From Seriola aureovittata (lineage: Eukaryota > Chordata > Actinopteri > Carangiformes > Carangidae): a stretch of DNA of 64,000 nucleotides. Each line of letters begins with the position of its first letter. Within the stretch, counting starts at the first letter, position 1. The notes beneath the pieces are model-generated. The model had not been told where the DNA came from. It was given only the letters and a program-made list of their open reading frames with translations, and did no database searches. This document shows positions 36,207-47,740 of this stretch, one piece after another. Location of the stretch: the NCBI RefSeq assembly GCF_021018895.1, contig NC_079364.1, forward strand, positions 2,474,401 through 2,538,400, given 5' to 3'. A program made the translations under genes and the position numbers.

Positions 36207-37010
36207 GCCACATGAGAAGCTGCAGAAACTGACAGCAAGTACCGTCTGTCTGAGAGAAAACTGTAGGGCAATAATGGCTGTTTAACTACCAAGTACTTTA
36301 CCTTTTTCTGTGTTGATTGAGAGATCCCAAGCAGCAGAAAATGACATATTGTTAGATGAAGTGTGTCCTGAATCTGTCTTTGATAGTTTCTTGTAGAGAG
36401 GAGCAGGATATTGCTGTTCAAGACTTAAGACATAATGTAACTGCATCATAAAGCCTACATGAACTGCATTCTTCAAACTGCAAACTTCAGGGAACTATTT
36501 ATTTATTTATTTAAATTTTCAGTTAACTTTATAAGAGATGCTGCTGACCCTGGGAACTCCTTGCACTTTTTGTTTTTGTTTGAACTTAAAACAAAGATAA
36601 GTGAAAGATTAACATTTCAGTTATATTGAAATTTTGGAAAACTTTATTTACTGTAGAAAACTTTAGTGAGCTATTTATTTGTTTAAGTTTTCATTTAACT
36701 TTATAAGACATGCTGCTGAGCCTGGGAGCTCCCTGCATTTTTTGTTAGAATTTTAAAACAAAGATATCTATTGTCTAAGAAAAAAAAAACTTTAACATGT
36801 TGCAAATCTGAAAAGCTGTTAAATAAACATATGATTAAAGGCATTTGAACAAAGTTAAGTGGAATTTTTCCATTATTCAAAATTTACACGCCAATATTTT
36901 CCCTTTTATTGCAAATAAATATCGGCTCCAAATATCGGTTATCGGCCTCCTTGACTACTAATAATCGGTATCGGTATCGGCCCTGAAAAAACCATATCGG
37001 TCGATCTCTA
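35247..37010. mobile_element. hAT-like DNA transposon, 1764 bp, non-autonomous, with 8-bp target duplication
   Basis: It starts TAGGGATCGACCGATTATCG and ends ATATCGGTCGATCTCTA; the reverse complement of the end is TAGAGATCGACCGATAT. Sub-terminal ATCGGC/GCCGAT copies follow on both sides. It is flanked by perfect CTTTTTAA duplications (35239-35246 and 37011-37018). No transposase is seen; internal parts are imperfect duplications (about 35620-35830 with 35870-36115; 36495-36600 with 36670-36775). It retains a possible promoter with CTGATTGG...CCAATCAG (35449-35488) and a donor AAG/GTAAGT at 35563. Confidence 0.88.
36127..36204 (+). repeat. (GT)39 microsatellite inside the hAT element
   Basis: A pure GT run grown within the transposon interior. 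Confidence 0.97.
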
Positions 37011-37018
37011 CTTTTTAA
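37011..37018 (+). repeat. Target-site duplication, right (CTTTTTAA)
   Basis: Exact match to the left copy. Confidence 0.88.
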
Positions 37019-37150
37019 TTTGGGGTATTGATGTTTTGTTTGTTTGTTTGTTTTTTAACTTGTTATGGTTTGTTTTCATTTCAGTTTTTCATTTCTTTGT
37101 TTGGGCTTTGCATGAAAGTTGCTATACAAAAGAAAGTTATTATTTTTACC
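37019..37150 (+). mobile_element. LINE 3' UTR, continuation after the hAT insertion
   Basis: TTTGGGGTATTGATGTTTTG onward is T-rich and ends GCATGAAAGTTGCTATACAA then AAGAAAGTTATTATTTT, the usual terminus of this LINE type. Removing the hAT element and one target-site copy joins it to the reading frame that ends at 35246. Confidence 0.65.
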
Positions 37151-39735
37151 ATTACAATTACTTGTTTTTACACAGTGATCCTGAACATGGAAAAAAGTTG
37201 ACTCAAGGTCCACTTACTAGCTTTTTCCAGAGCTTTACACTGCACTTTGTGATTTATTCATGACAGTCAGACTCCATCCACTGATGAAGACCATGAGATG
37301 TGGTTGTAAAAGCTTCAAAACAAAGTAGAAAATGGAAGTTGTAATAAAATGATATCTTTCATAAAATTGTCTTGATATAAATATTCTTGTTATTATTGTA
37401 ATTAGGTTTGAATGACATTGCGCGGCCCTTTTAATACCAGAATGTAAAACACATTACAGTCAAAGTAGATTAAAAGTTTTTCTTTTCTCTTTGAAAGAGT
37501 GAAAAATATTGTATCTTCAATTTTAAGACATTTTTCATGATTTCAGATAAACTGAAAGATCAGAGAATTGTAACCTACATCAGATTTCGGACATAACTAT
37601 TAGTTTTTTTCATGCTAAATATAAAATCTTAATCTCCAAAATAATCAGAACCAGATTAGTGTTGTGGAGTAAAGGCCTAAAGTCTCCTAAAATGAACACA
37701 TCCTGGTACAACATTGGTTCCTTTTAAGTTACAGTACTTGAGTAGATATACTTCACAACTCCCCATACTGAAATACTTCTATTTCACATGTATTGCTTCA
37801 TTTATTTTAGATTTTTTTGCCCCAGTCACTCTTCTAGATGTTTTTCCATGTTGAAAATTTGAATACAACATTACCAAATGGTGGACATGTGCACAGTTGT
37901 TTTGCTCTGACGATTCTTGTCAGGCGTCCCAGCACGGGACAGCGAGCCAGCCGGCATCATATTGAGCAGAGGCGGCAGGTCCATTCATCACTGGCTGGTG
38001 CACTTCACTCAGCAAATGATATATTGGCAGCTGACAGATGTGGGTCAGTTTTATCGGCCAGAATGATAATCGTCGTCTGTGTCTCCGTGAGTCTGGAGCT
38101 GGAGGACCGAAGCTGAGGTTCCCCCAAAACAAAGTCACCGTGTATACACAGTATTTTAACAGGAGCCATTTCTCAGCTCATATCTCTTAGAAATCTGCCT
38201 TTTGCACAGAGGACATTTTGACATATTACATTAAGAAAAGCACTGGTACGAGTAGGAAAATGAATGACGGCTGAATTCCATTTATCTGCTTCAGTTTCTT
38301 CAAAACACTTTCTGAATATTTATTGAGCATAACTTAAGAGAGCACGACAAGGGTGGAAAGTAGGGAGTGGAAATAAAATTGAATTTGTCTCTGAGACAAC
38401 AATCTTTTCAGTGTAGGAAGTCTGCCAAGATTCAGGTTAGCAATATTTTTTATTTTTTTTGACATTTAAAACATTTTGACTGGATAGGAAAGACGAATAA
38501 CTGATGTTCATGAAGCAAATTCAAAACCAAAGTCAAAAAAATGTGACTATCTTGCTCTTGGCTTCGCTGCCTACATCGCAGGAGTTCCTTTTTATTGGTG
38601 TGTGTTGAAATTATGGAAGCCTGGTTAGATTAAAACGCATTGTAATTGTATTATGTCAATAGAATAAAGTTCAATTTGGCTCCTTTTCTTCCTAATTTAC
38701 TGTATATTTTGTTAATTAAGTTAAATACAATTATTTTCAGAGGCATTATGGGTAACAGTATTGTTGACTAAGGAAATTGAATATGTGCTTATCTTTGTGC
38801 GCATGTTACCATCAGAAGATCTAATCCTTTAATAGATAAAAAAGACATTGTTTGTTTGGCCTTTTGTCATGGTTCTTTTCCCCCTAATTACTGCTTTGAC
38901 ATGAAAAAAAATAAAAAGTAATAATAATTTTTAACTATGTGACAAACTAAATGAGTAGATAAATAAAACATTCCTGCATTTTGTTTAACACCTTTTTATT
39001 CTCTCACCATGAAGACTGATGCTGGTTTCATGTTGTCTGTAGCTGCTTTAACAGCTGTGTGGCAGCACCAGATGTTACACTTTTCTTTTGGTTTTAGTCA
39101 GCTCTTGTAAATTTACTAATGATTTTGTTTGTTTTATGCACTGTAGATCCACTGCAGCTGAAACCCAGGTTGCTCCAGTTGTAGAGGCACAATGCACAAT
39201 CTCTTGTCGCATTCTGCAGCTTTTAAGGTGCTGCATGTATATTTTTGATGTTAATTACTTGCATACATAATGTTAAAGTCGTTGTTGTATTTGTGATGTT
39301 CTGCTGGATGAAATGACGTCACCTTTGTGTGGGAAAACCAAACCAGCTGTGAACCCGTTCAGACACAAACTCCACAAAGCCTATTAGTGATGTTAGTGTT
39401 TTCCCCATTGGCAAGTTTTGGCTTTTGTTAACTGCAACTAATTCATCTTTTGTCTGCTGGCTAAAGACACGCAAAGTACACAGCACACACAATGCAAGCT
39501 CACAGATTATCCCTCATTTCAACAGGATGACAACTTTCTCTTTACAAAAAAACAGAACAAAACAAAGCTACTAATACCCCTGAATGCCCTTGCTGAGGGA
39601 TGTGATGGATAAATCACAGTTTTTCATGCCTTACTGCATCAAGCATCAGGCCTGGAAATCAACCAGCACCTTTTACAAAGCTGATGATCTATCAATAATA
39701 ACATGCCCACTTTTCATCCTCTGACCAACCGAGGT
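37150..39735. other. Intergenic; unique AT-rich sequence
   Basis: No gene. 37690-37800 has a fragment resembling the AAGTA-rich fish repeat (ACAGTACTTGAGTAGATATAC). 37890-38115 is a unique, GC-balanced block that may be regulatory. Confidence 0.45.
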
Positions 39736-39737
39736 CC

Positions 39738-40351
39738 CATACGCAAATATCATATATGTACATATATTGAATTTCAATATACGAAATATACATTTTTATT
39801 TTATATGTACATATTTGAAACCTATTAGAAATTGGAACAATTTCATATATTGACACATATCTAGCCTATACAAATACATACATTTATATATGTATACTTA
39901 TATTGTAGACAGATGTTACATAAATATATATCCATCTTGTAAGTGTGTGTTGATATTATAAACAGTAGACCACTTTCCCAGAATGTGAAGATAGATATAT
40001 TTAAAATTAGTGAGAAATTAATAAGAAAAACATATAGATTTTTTTTAACATGGTTGTTGGTTTAATAAACTTGCTTAATGAATTAAATATATAATGTTAA
40101 CACATAATCTTTACATAGAAAACATTGTTAAAATTTATCACATAGATATTTTTATATATATAAAACAAATGTTACTATGGGCATTTCATATATGTTATAA
40201 ACTTATATCTTCATATATCCACAGGATGTATATATGTGATTTTATATAGATATATATAGATATATAATATATCCCTTATAGGTGACATATATGGCTGCAT
40301 CATTCTTGATATAGGGACAACTGTATATGTCATATATTACATTTCTGTATG
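39738..40351. mobile_element. AT-rich MITE with imperfect terminal inverted repeats
   Basis: The left end is CATACGCAAATATCATATAT and the reverse complement of the right end is CATACAGAAATGTAATATAT; both continue to ACATAT. The 614-bp body is a dense series of TATATG/CATATA motifs and is far more AT-rich than its flanks. It has no coding capacity, and the target duplication is not clear. Confidence 0.55.
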
Positions 40352-43300
40352 TGCCTGTAGTGCAGCTCAGTCTGGACTATTTTTCTTGGCGTCATTATGG
40401 CAGAATTTCTTTGTCTGCTTGTGTTACAGGGGGTGGAGCGGGTTGTTTAGATTAGGAATAATATATAGGTTGCCTTAGAAATGACACAAACTCTACATTT
40501 GAGTTTGTATTTGCTTTGAAAGAGGTTTGTATTCCTGCAAAAAAATGGACGAATGTCTGTGTAGTTCTGTGATGAAGATGTTTGAGATACGTGTCCTGAA
40601 AAAAGCTCCTTGGTTGATGATAAAAAAGGTAAATAAGTAATAAACTCCACATAGTCTCCAATGTGAATCTCTGCAGTTTGTCTAAATAACGTTGACGTGG
40701 CAGTTTCCAAAGAATTTGTGTTCAGCTGCACGGTGTAGTCTTGTGGGACTGAAAGTGAAAAGCTGGTATTCTAAGACATAAGAATATTATTCCCTCATAA
40801 TAAAGTAGCTGAGTGTTGAAGTTGGGAGAAACGACGGGCGCTCATGATGTCACTGATGTTTAGCTCCATGAGTGGAGAGTCGCTCGGTGCAGCGTACTTC
40901 ACTCCGCCTCTTGTTGTGCTCCTCGAACATCAAATCTTTGCAGCTGCTGTTTTCCCCCTTTGCTGCTTTGCAGGTGACCATTTTAAGCCGAGTGAAGGAC
41001 GCTAAATTGACGTCCACTTAAGCACTTTCATCACCGACTCTCTCTCAGCGTATCTCTTTTCTTTTCCCCCAGAATTATTGTGTATTTTCTCCTTGATACA
41101 GAAACATATTTCAGAAATCTAAAATAGTTTTTCTCAGCCAGATAAACCACAGCTTCACACTCCTGGTGCCAGTTTCACAAAGATATTTCAGACTGGTGCG
41201 TGGTGTTAGACCAGTCTTCGTTTTGTTCAGCAGAAGTGACATTAGACATTTTCACAAAAACAAAGGCAAAATGACAAAAAGAGCGTTCTCAATAATTTAC
41301 AGGTTATACGTCCGGGTCCGGAGAGGTCGGCGTTTGGGTCCGGACGGTGGTCCACCTATTAGTGAATGAACAACTTCGAATGTTAAAAATACATTTCACT
41401 TTATCATACATGTGTTTAAATGCACTTTCTCATTTCCACCATTGCTTTGCAGTGAGAGCATTTCACCTTTTTATGTTTAAAAATAGCTTTAAATGCACTA
41501 CATCATACTGTTCCACTTAAATCTACCATAGACGGTAAATTTAAAGTAATTCCCAGATGAAATGCTGGGAATTTATTTGTCAGCAGTCACACTCCAGGTG
41601 AGAGGACAACAAAGGGAAAAGCTGAAGCTTCAAACACACCCAGTACCTTGAGCCAGAATCAGTGGAGAACTCATTAGATTGTCCTTGCATAAAGCAGCAG
41701 AGACATTAATCCTTCTGCGGAGCCGGTCTGAGGACCTGGACCAGTACGCCATCACTTCATCCTGCCAGTCTGTCTCCTCTGATGATCAATAGCAGTGAAC
41801 AGAAGGCAGCTGGACGCTCGCTTCTCAAAACTTTTGTAGTGTGCCAGCTCATTTTGGTTGGCGCTCCTCAATTAGTCTTTAATCTTACTGGCCTTTTGCT
41901 AAATTCTATTCATCATCGATAAAATAAACTGTCAGCTGAGAAGCTGTAAGCCTGCACAATAAAAAACAGGACATTTTGGATACCTCTGCAGATTATTTAT
42001 GGTTACTGCTCTGAGTTTAAAACAATTAAGATGCTATTTGGCCAGATTTAAAGCATTCAGCATGAGATGGATGGTAAAATTATACTGTTCATAGCTCATT
42101 GTTTTTGGTTTGTCTGAATATATTGGTGTAAAAAAGGACAATAACACAATATTCCCTTCAAACATTCAGTTTTTTTTTTTTAAAGTTTTTTTTTTTTAAC
42201 GGAACCATTTATTCTTCTTTATTTACTCTGAGGGGGGCGTAATTAGCAGCTTTGTGTTTTCCCCATCCTCTTTGTTTACCAGCCATAACAGCTCTCCTGT
42301 GCTAATCACAAGAGAGCTGTTATTGTAAACTGCAGTTATCAGTTAGCATGCTCACACTCAAAGCACAGCTAACCTTAAGCAGTGCTTGGGTGATGAAGTA
42401 TTGCCTGACAAGCTCGGCCTGCGACGTCCTAAAATGTTCAGTGTGCGGAGAATGAAAACGTTTTATTTTGGTAACAACATGAAATTTGTTGTATATTTAT
42501 TTCTACTACTTCCAGTGAAAGCAGATTAAAGTATCTCTCATCCATCCAACCACATTTTTCCTGTTGTGTAATGAGCAGCACTGAACTAATGGAGCTGTTA
42601 CAGATCCTTTAGTCCTGTTTCTGTTAAACGCACAGGTATAATACATCACAGGTGCACTCACCTTCATTTCCAGATAACAGGAACAGGCTTGGCTAACAAC
42701 CCGTCAGCTGACAGCTTGTGTTGTCATGAAAGACGGTGAATGATGACCAAAACAAACTATAAAAGACTAATTGCTCTTTAATTTTAAACCTGCACTGACT
42801 TTTTTGGCCACTTGGGAGCAGCGGAGAACACAGACGCCACCTTTTGAAAGTTAATTGCTGTTAGCTAACGGTTGTTTATTTAAAAAGAAGTTATTGACCA
42901 GTCCAATATTCACTCTTTTCGCTCTGTTTTTGGTCTCTATCCCCTCCTGAACTGCTAAATAAAGTTATTTTTTTGCCTGATTTGTCAGAAAACAACATTA
43001 TGAGAGCGGTGAGAATGAATCTAAACATTGACCCGAAACTCACTTTGAATCTCCTCAAAGTCGAGTCAAGCTGCAGATTCAATTCTCTGTGGGTTCATCC
43101 CCGTGAGTGACACCTTTCACATCGTCATTTGTTATTGTAAAATATCAGTTATAGCCACTTGAAAGTATATAATGTTTGTTTTTCATCTCATTATATTTCA
43201 GATATTATATCACTCTTTAACCAATACTGGAGCAATGTGAGCTATCTAACCTCAGGAACCCTTGCATGGATACTGAAGGAATATTGTTGCCAGAGAATGC

Positions 43301-43530
43301 TTTGCAGATATATCCATGTTCTATCTGAAACACTGAGTAAAAGAAAAAAAGACATCACTTCTGCTGCATTGCAGTTTCCCCCCAAAAAACATATTTTGGT
43401 GTCGCAAATTATTTGTCCACAGATATAAATCATAGGACACGAAATACCAGGGCTTCTGTTGGTCACCTCCCTGTTCGCTGCTTCACAGCCACTGTCTCTT
43501 TTATGCTCCTGAAGGTTGTGCTCAGATTCA
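40352..43530. other. Intergenic; unique blocks and a strong hairpin
   Basis: No coding exon is identified. 41575-41900 is unique, GC-balanced sequence. A hairpin lies at 42274-42330. A string at 41290-41350 has clustered GTCCGG motifs. Confidence 0.45.
42274..42330. other. Perfect-stem inverted repeat (hairpin)
   Basis: The arms ATAACAGCTCTC (42285-42296) and GAGAGCTGTTAT (42312-42323) are exact reverse complements. Inside them TGTG/CACA pair across one C-A mismatch, leaving a 5-base loop CTAAT. Outside them GTTTAC (42274-42279) and GTAAAC pair across a 5-versus-1 internal loop. This could be a small RNA hairpin, a MITE relic or chance. Confidence 0.7.
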
Positions 43531-43539
43531 TAAAAGATA

Positions 43540-43600
43540 AGATGAGATGAAACTTTATTGATCCCTGTGGGGAAACTCTGCTGCGGCAAAGAAATGGGTT
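43540..43600 (-). mobile_element. Retrotransposon 3' tail-like fragment (GGGATCAATAAAGT)
   Basis: The minus strand reads GTTTCCCCACAGGGATCAAT then AAAGTTTCATCTCATCTTAT, a 3' terminus shared by many fish non-LTR elements (AATTTCCCCnnnGGGATCAATAAAGT plus a short simple tail). Confidence 0.55.
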
Positions 43601-44184
43601 TCAACAGGAAAAGGGGAAACAGACTGTAAGAACACAACTAGAATATAAAAAAGAGCAAATAAAATGATAGAAAAACATAAAAAATAGACCGTAAACATTT
43701 GTGTAGGTATTCAAACATTCAGCAATTTTAATAGCACACCGTTACAGTGGAAAGTATAGGATGGAAATTGATTTTTTTTTTTTAACGTTAATGTTATATG
43801 CAGTCATTACAGACTGCTCGCATACATATTGATTTGTTGATTTGAAATAAAAAGTTGCATATAAACGCAGCATACCTCCAATTGTTTGTTTACGTTGTCA
43901 AATCAAGTCCAATTTCTGCTCCATATACTGTACAGGCCTTTTAACAGTTTGTCAGAACAAGCCTCAGAGGAGGGAAAAAGAAAAAGGCTGAAAGAAATGG
44001 GAAGTGATAAAAGAGAGAGCGGGGGGGGGTGTTCACATTATAACAAGAGCTTAGCATCACCAAACAGCATTTGTTTATGTGCATGATTCAAAGCTTCCAG
44101 CCATCAGGAGGTTGATGTGTGTTGGTGTTTGGTTTAGTCGAGATAGGGAGGGTCATGTTCGCTGCAGGCGTACAGCTCACTGCA

Positions 44185-44204
44185 CCCCCCCCCCCCCCCC
44201 CCCC
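44185..44204 (+). repeat. C20 homopolymer
   Basis: Followed 168 bases later by a G17 run, its complement. Confidence 0.92.
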
Positions 44205-44372
44205 TGCTCTTTCTGTCTCCCTCTGTCTTTGTCTCACCACCTCCCTGTCTCTCTCTCTCTCTGTCTTACCACTGAACAAGGGGATGATGACTGTGACTAT
44301 GTCATCCTCTCTCTGTCTCTTTTTTCCCCGCTCTCTGCGATGAGGGGTGTCAGCATGAGCGGGGAGGGAGGA

Positions 44373-44389
44373 GGGGGGGGGGGGGGGGG
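44373..44389 (+). repeat. G17 homopolymer
   Basis: A potential quadruplex and the complement of the C20 run upstream. Confidence 0.92.
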
Positions 44390-44627
44390 TGCCTTTCTGT
44401 CCTTCACAGCTCCTGAGCTGGTGGAGTTTGACACCACGGAGGAGAAAGCTCAGTATTACACTTGTACCAAAGTGTCACACGTTTGCTCTGCGAGAGGTTT
44501 GAAAGAGTCGAAGTGAGTTTTTAGGTCGAGTTTATTCAGGAAGCTGCTGATGGACGCTGTATTAACAGCTGATGAGGTGACATGTGACTTCCTGTTGAGA
44601 GATGTGCTGCAAACAAGTAGATTGTTC

Positions 44628-45239
44628 TTATTCCTCCACGCCAGCGACAGTCGCAGCCATATTGTTCTTGGGTTGTCCGTCCAAACCGTCTCTTTCTCGT
44701 GGACACAATATCTCAGTAACACTTTGACAGCACGTCTTCAAATTTAGCACAAACATTCACTAGGACTCGAGGATGGCCTGATTAGATTCTGGGGGTCAAG
44801 GGTCAAATGTCAAGGGCATGGTGACCTCACAAAACATTGTTTTAGCCTTGTGAACGCGATATCTCAGTAATGCTTTGAAGGAACTTCTTCAAATTTGGCA
44901 CAAATGTTCACCTGGACTCAAGGACAACCTGATTAGATTTTCGTGGCTAAAGGTCAGAGGGCACAGTGACCTCACAAAATGTGGTTTTGGCCTTGTGAAC
45001 TCAATATCTTCGTAACACCTTGAGGGAATTTTCTTCAAACGTTCACTTGGACTCAAAGATGAACTGATCAATGGTCAAAAGTCAAGGTCAGTGTGACCTC
45101 ACAAAACACTTTATACCCATTAATGAAGACTTTACACAGCAATTATGACAAAATTGATATGACTCTGGATAAACAGAGATGTAACCTGAAACTAGTCTGA
45201 GTGGCGGAGGGATACAATCACGAGGAGGCGATTGTAGTT
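44628..45239 (+). mobile_element. CAAAGGTCA-family element, copy 3 (three units)
   Basis: It has the same order as copy 1: TTATTCCTCCACGCCAGCG at the left, three units with CTTCAAATTTGGCACAAA-type segments, and GAGTGGCGGAGGGATACAAT at the right. Earlier half-sites are mutated, but AGGTCA-GTG-TGACCT is intact at 45085-45099. Confidence 0.78.
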
Positions 45240-45437
45240 TTTATAATGTTTTGTGCGGCCCGACTGAAACCGGATTTTTACACAGCAGGACATTTTAGAG
45301 TTGGAAAATCAACTTGTCATTCGTTTCTGGTGAACAAACTGTTGTTTTTATATTTCCTCAAACCTAGTTTTACATTTCTCTACTGTCATTTCTTGTCCCT
45401 TATACATTTGATACGTGGATATCAATGTATATCTGTA

Positions 45438-45722
45438 GACGATTAGTCGATTAATCGATCGACAGGGAAGTAGCCTAAATGGCAACTACAGTATTTTGAA
45501 AATCAGCCAACATAATTCCTCATATGTTATTGCAAACTTAATAATTTTGGGTATTTGGACTTTTGGCTGAACAAAACGAGGCATCTGAAGACATCACGTT
45601 CGGTGAGGATCAGCATATTTTGACAATTTTGAGAAATTTCATGGATTAAATGATTGATCTGTTACTCCAAAGAATAATTGACGAATTAATCTATAATGAA
45701 ATAATCTTTAGTTGCATTAGTT
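45438..45722 (-). mobile_element. GCTGCAACTAACGATTA-type fish MITE, minus strand
   Basis: The left end GATTAGTCGATTAATCGATC and the right end AATCTTTAGTTGCATTAG are inverse forms of this family. The interior keeps a degenerate TTTGGACTTTTGGCTGAA stretch. Confidence 0.55.
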
Positions 45723-45890
45723 CTGTTACAGATCGCATCGGGGTGGAATCATTCTTACATGTTTGATAGTAAATTGATTAAGTTCTGTGTTCTGTTTAAG
45801 GCGATACGTTCTTTCTTTGATTGCTTTCTAGCTGTTTTGTTGTGTAGTAACAACAAGGAGAGTTACAGTCCATAACTTCTCTTTCTTTCC

Positions 45891-45959
<69 letters not shown>
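45891..45959 (+). repeat. (TC)n microsatellite
   Basis: About 34 CT units with a few TTT interruptions. Confidence 0.95.
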
Positions 45960-45961
<2 letters not shown>

Positions 45962-46309
45962 CCAGAAACCTCTCAGCATCATACATTTCACTGTGAGCCT
46001 TTCATCTACTCTCTGCAGCACCTTCTGCATTAGTAATTCAGTACACAGCAGATCATTTATGGACATTAAAATTTCAGCACCTCTAACTTTTTGGGCCTGG
46101 ATGTTTGTGACAAATATTTGTATCATGTGCAGGAAGAATTCAGGATTATTACAGAGGAATATTAAACAGCACACAAAGTAGTTTAGCAGTTTATTTTAAC
46201 AAGAATGGTTCTGTGTTTTCATATTGATTTCTACATGTGGCCTGAATCACTTGATTTCACCTCAATCATTCCTTCAAAGCTGCAACCACTAGTTGTTTAA
46301 TTACGTTTT

Positions 46310-46640
46310 TGGGACACTATAACAAGCATTTTTCAATATCCCCTCATTTTATTTTAACGTTTTTATTTTCAGTGTAGAAGCTTGAAGGTTTGTTTGGTAT
46401 CTTTCCTTGAAAAAATAGTTGCAGACTAAATTTCTGCCGATCTGTTTATCAAATAATAATTTCAGCTCAAATTTTGCCACTGAAAATACTCATTTGTGGT
46501 TGGCTGACAAGTGTGTGTGTTAAAGATGTGTAACGAACATAGTTTAAACCAAACACAGTTTAACCGCCTCTCAAACTCTTGAGGATATTAAAATACAGGT
46601 ATCTGAGCAAGAGTACCTGCTATTTCCCCACGGTGAAACA
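46310..46640 (+). repeat. Dispersed repeat, member A of a pair
   Basis: It shares a long colinear run of similarity with 49295-49560: TAGAAGCTTGAAGGTTTGTT versus TAGAAGCTCAATGGTTTGTT, AATTTCTGCCGAT, GTTGGCTGAC, CCAAACACAGTTTAAC. Probably two copies of one old transposon; family not named. Confidence 0.65.
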
Positions 46641-47320
46641 ACAGTGTGTGCGTTAAAGTGAATAAAACATTTAAAATGTCAGTTGATAGCTTTTCATTCA
46701 GCCTGTGGGAAGTGTCTGTGACACACACTCTGCAGTGCTGTGAATGATGTAGAGAGCTGCTGAAACCTGAACTTGAACCTTATTCAAAATCCCATTCACG
46801 TTTGTAACAATGCTAATAATACGCTAACGTTTAGGCCTGGAACAGAGCCTTTCTCCGCACTCTCTTTATAATGGTGAGATAGGGTTTAGATGAGGTTATG
46901 TTATGGCCATCAGTTTGAAGAATTATTTCAACTTCATGGTAAATGTCTATAAAGGCGCTGAATGTTGTATCAGGTTTCCACAAAGGATAATTCATTGACA
47001 GAAAAGTTTTAAGTTCAGTGATTGGATGGTTGTCACTGAAGTGCTCCTTAGAAGTAGTATTTAACTTCTCTCCTTGATGTTTTTATGAGCACAGTGTTGT
47101 ACCTTTGACTTTTTATCAAAGACCCAGATGTGAAGCTTCTCATGTCTTACGCTGATGATTCAGCTGTTTCCTGCCCATTCAGACCTTGGAAGTTCTCCAA
47201 CTCCACCATTGTCTGAGCAGAGAATTAAAGCGAACTTTAACTTTGGGAGTGACTCTTCCCCTTCTGAAACTCTACAGTGTCATTTTAGGAATTTCAACTT
47301 TTTCACATCCTTCTAGTTTC

Positions 47321-47740
47321 TTATTTACATTCGTCTGCGCCGGCGATTTGTCCGTCCAAACCGTCTCATTCTCACGGACACGATATCTCAATAACTCCTT
47401 GGCAGAACTTCTTCAAATTTGGCACAAACATTCACTAGGTCTCAAGGATGAATTTATTACATTTTGGGCCTTGTGAACGAATATCTCCAGAACTGCTCAA
47501 GAGAATCCCTTCAAATTTTGCACAAATATTCACTTGGCCTCAAGGACGAACTGACTTTGGTGGTCAAAGGTCAAGGTCAGTGTGACCTCAAAAAGTGACC
47601 TCTTTTTAGCCATTACTCAAGACTATGACCAGATTTCACACGGATGGTTAATATTTTATATGACTCTGGATAAATAGGGATGTGACCTGAAACTAGTCTG
47701 AGTGGCGTAGGGATACAACCACGAGGAGGTGGGTCTAGTT
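47321..47740 (+). mobile_element. CAAAGGTCA-family element, copy 4 (two units)
   Basis: It starts TTATTTACATTCGTCTGCGC and ends GAGTGGCGTAGGGATACAAC plus a short tail. Half-sites AGGTCA-AGGTCA-GTG-TGACCT lie at 47568-47588, giving a DR0 and a perfect inverted repeat with a 3-base spacer. Confidence 0.78.
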
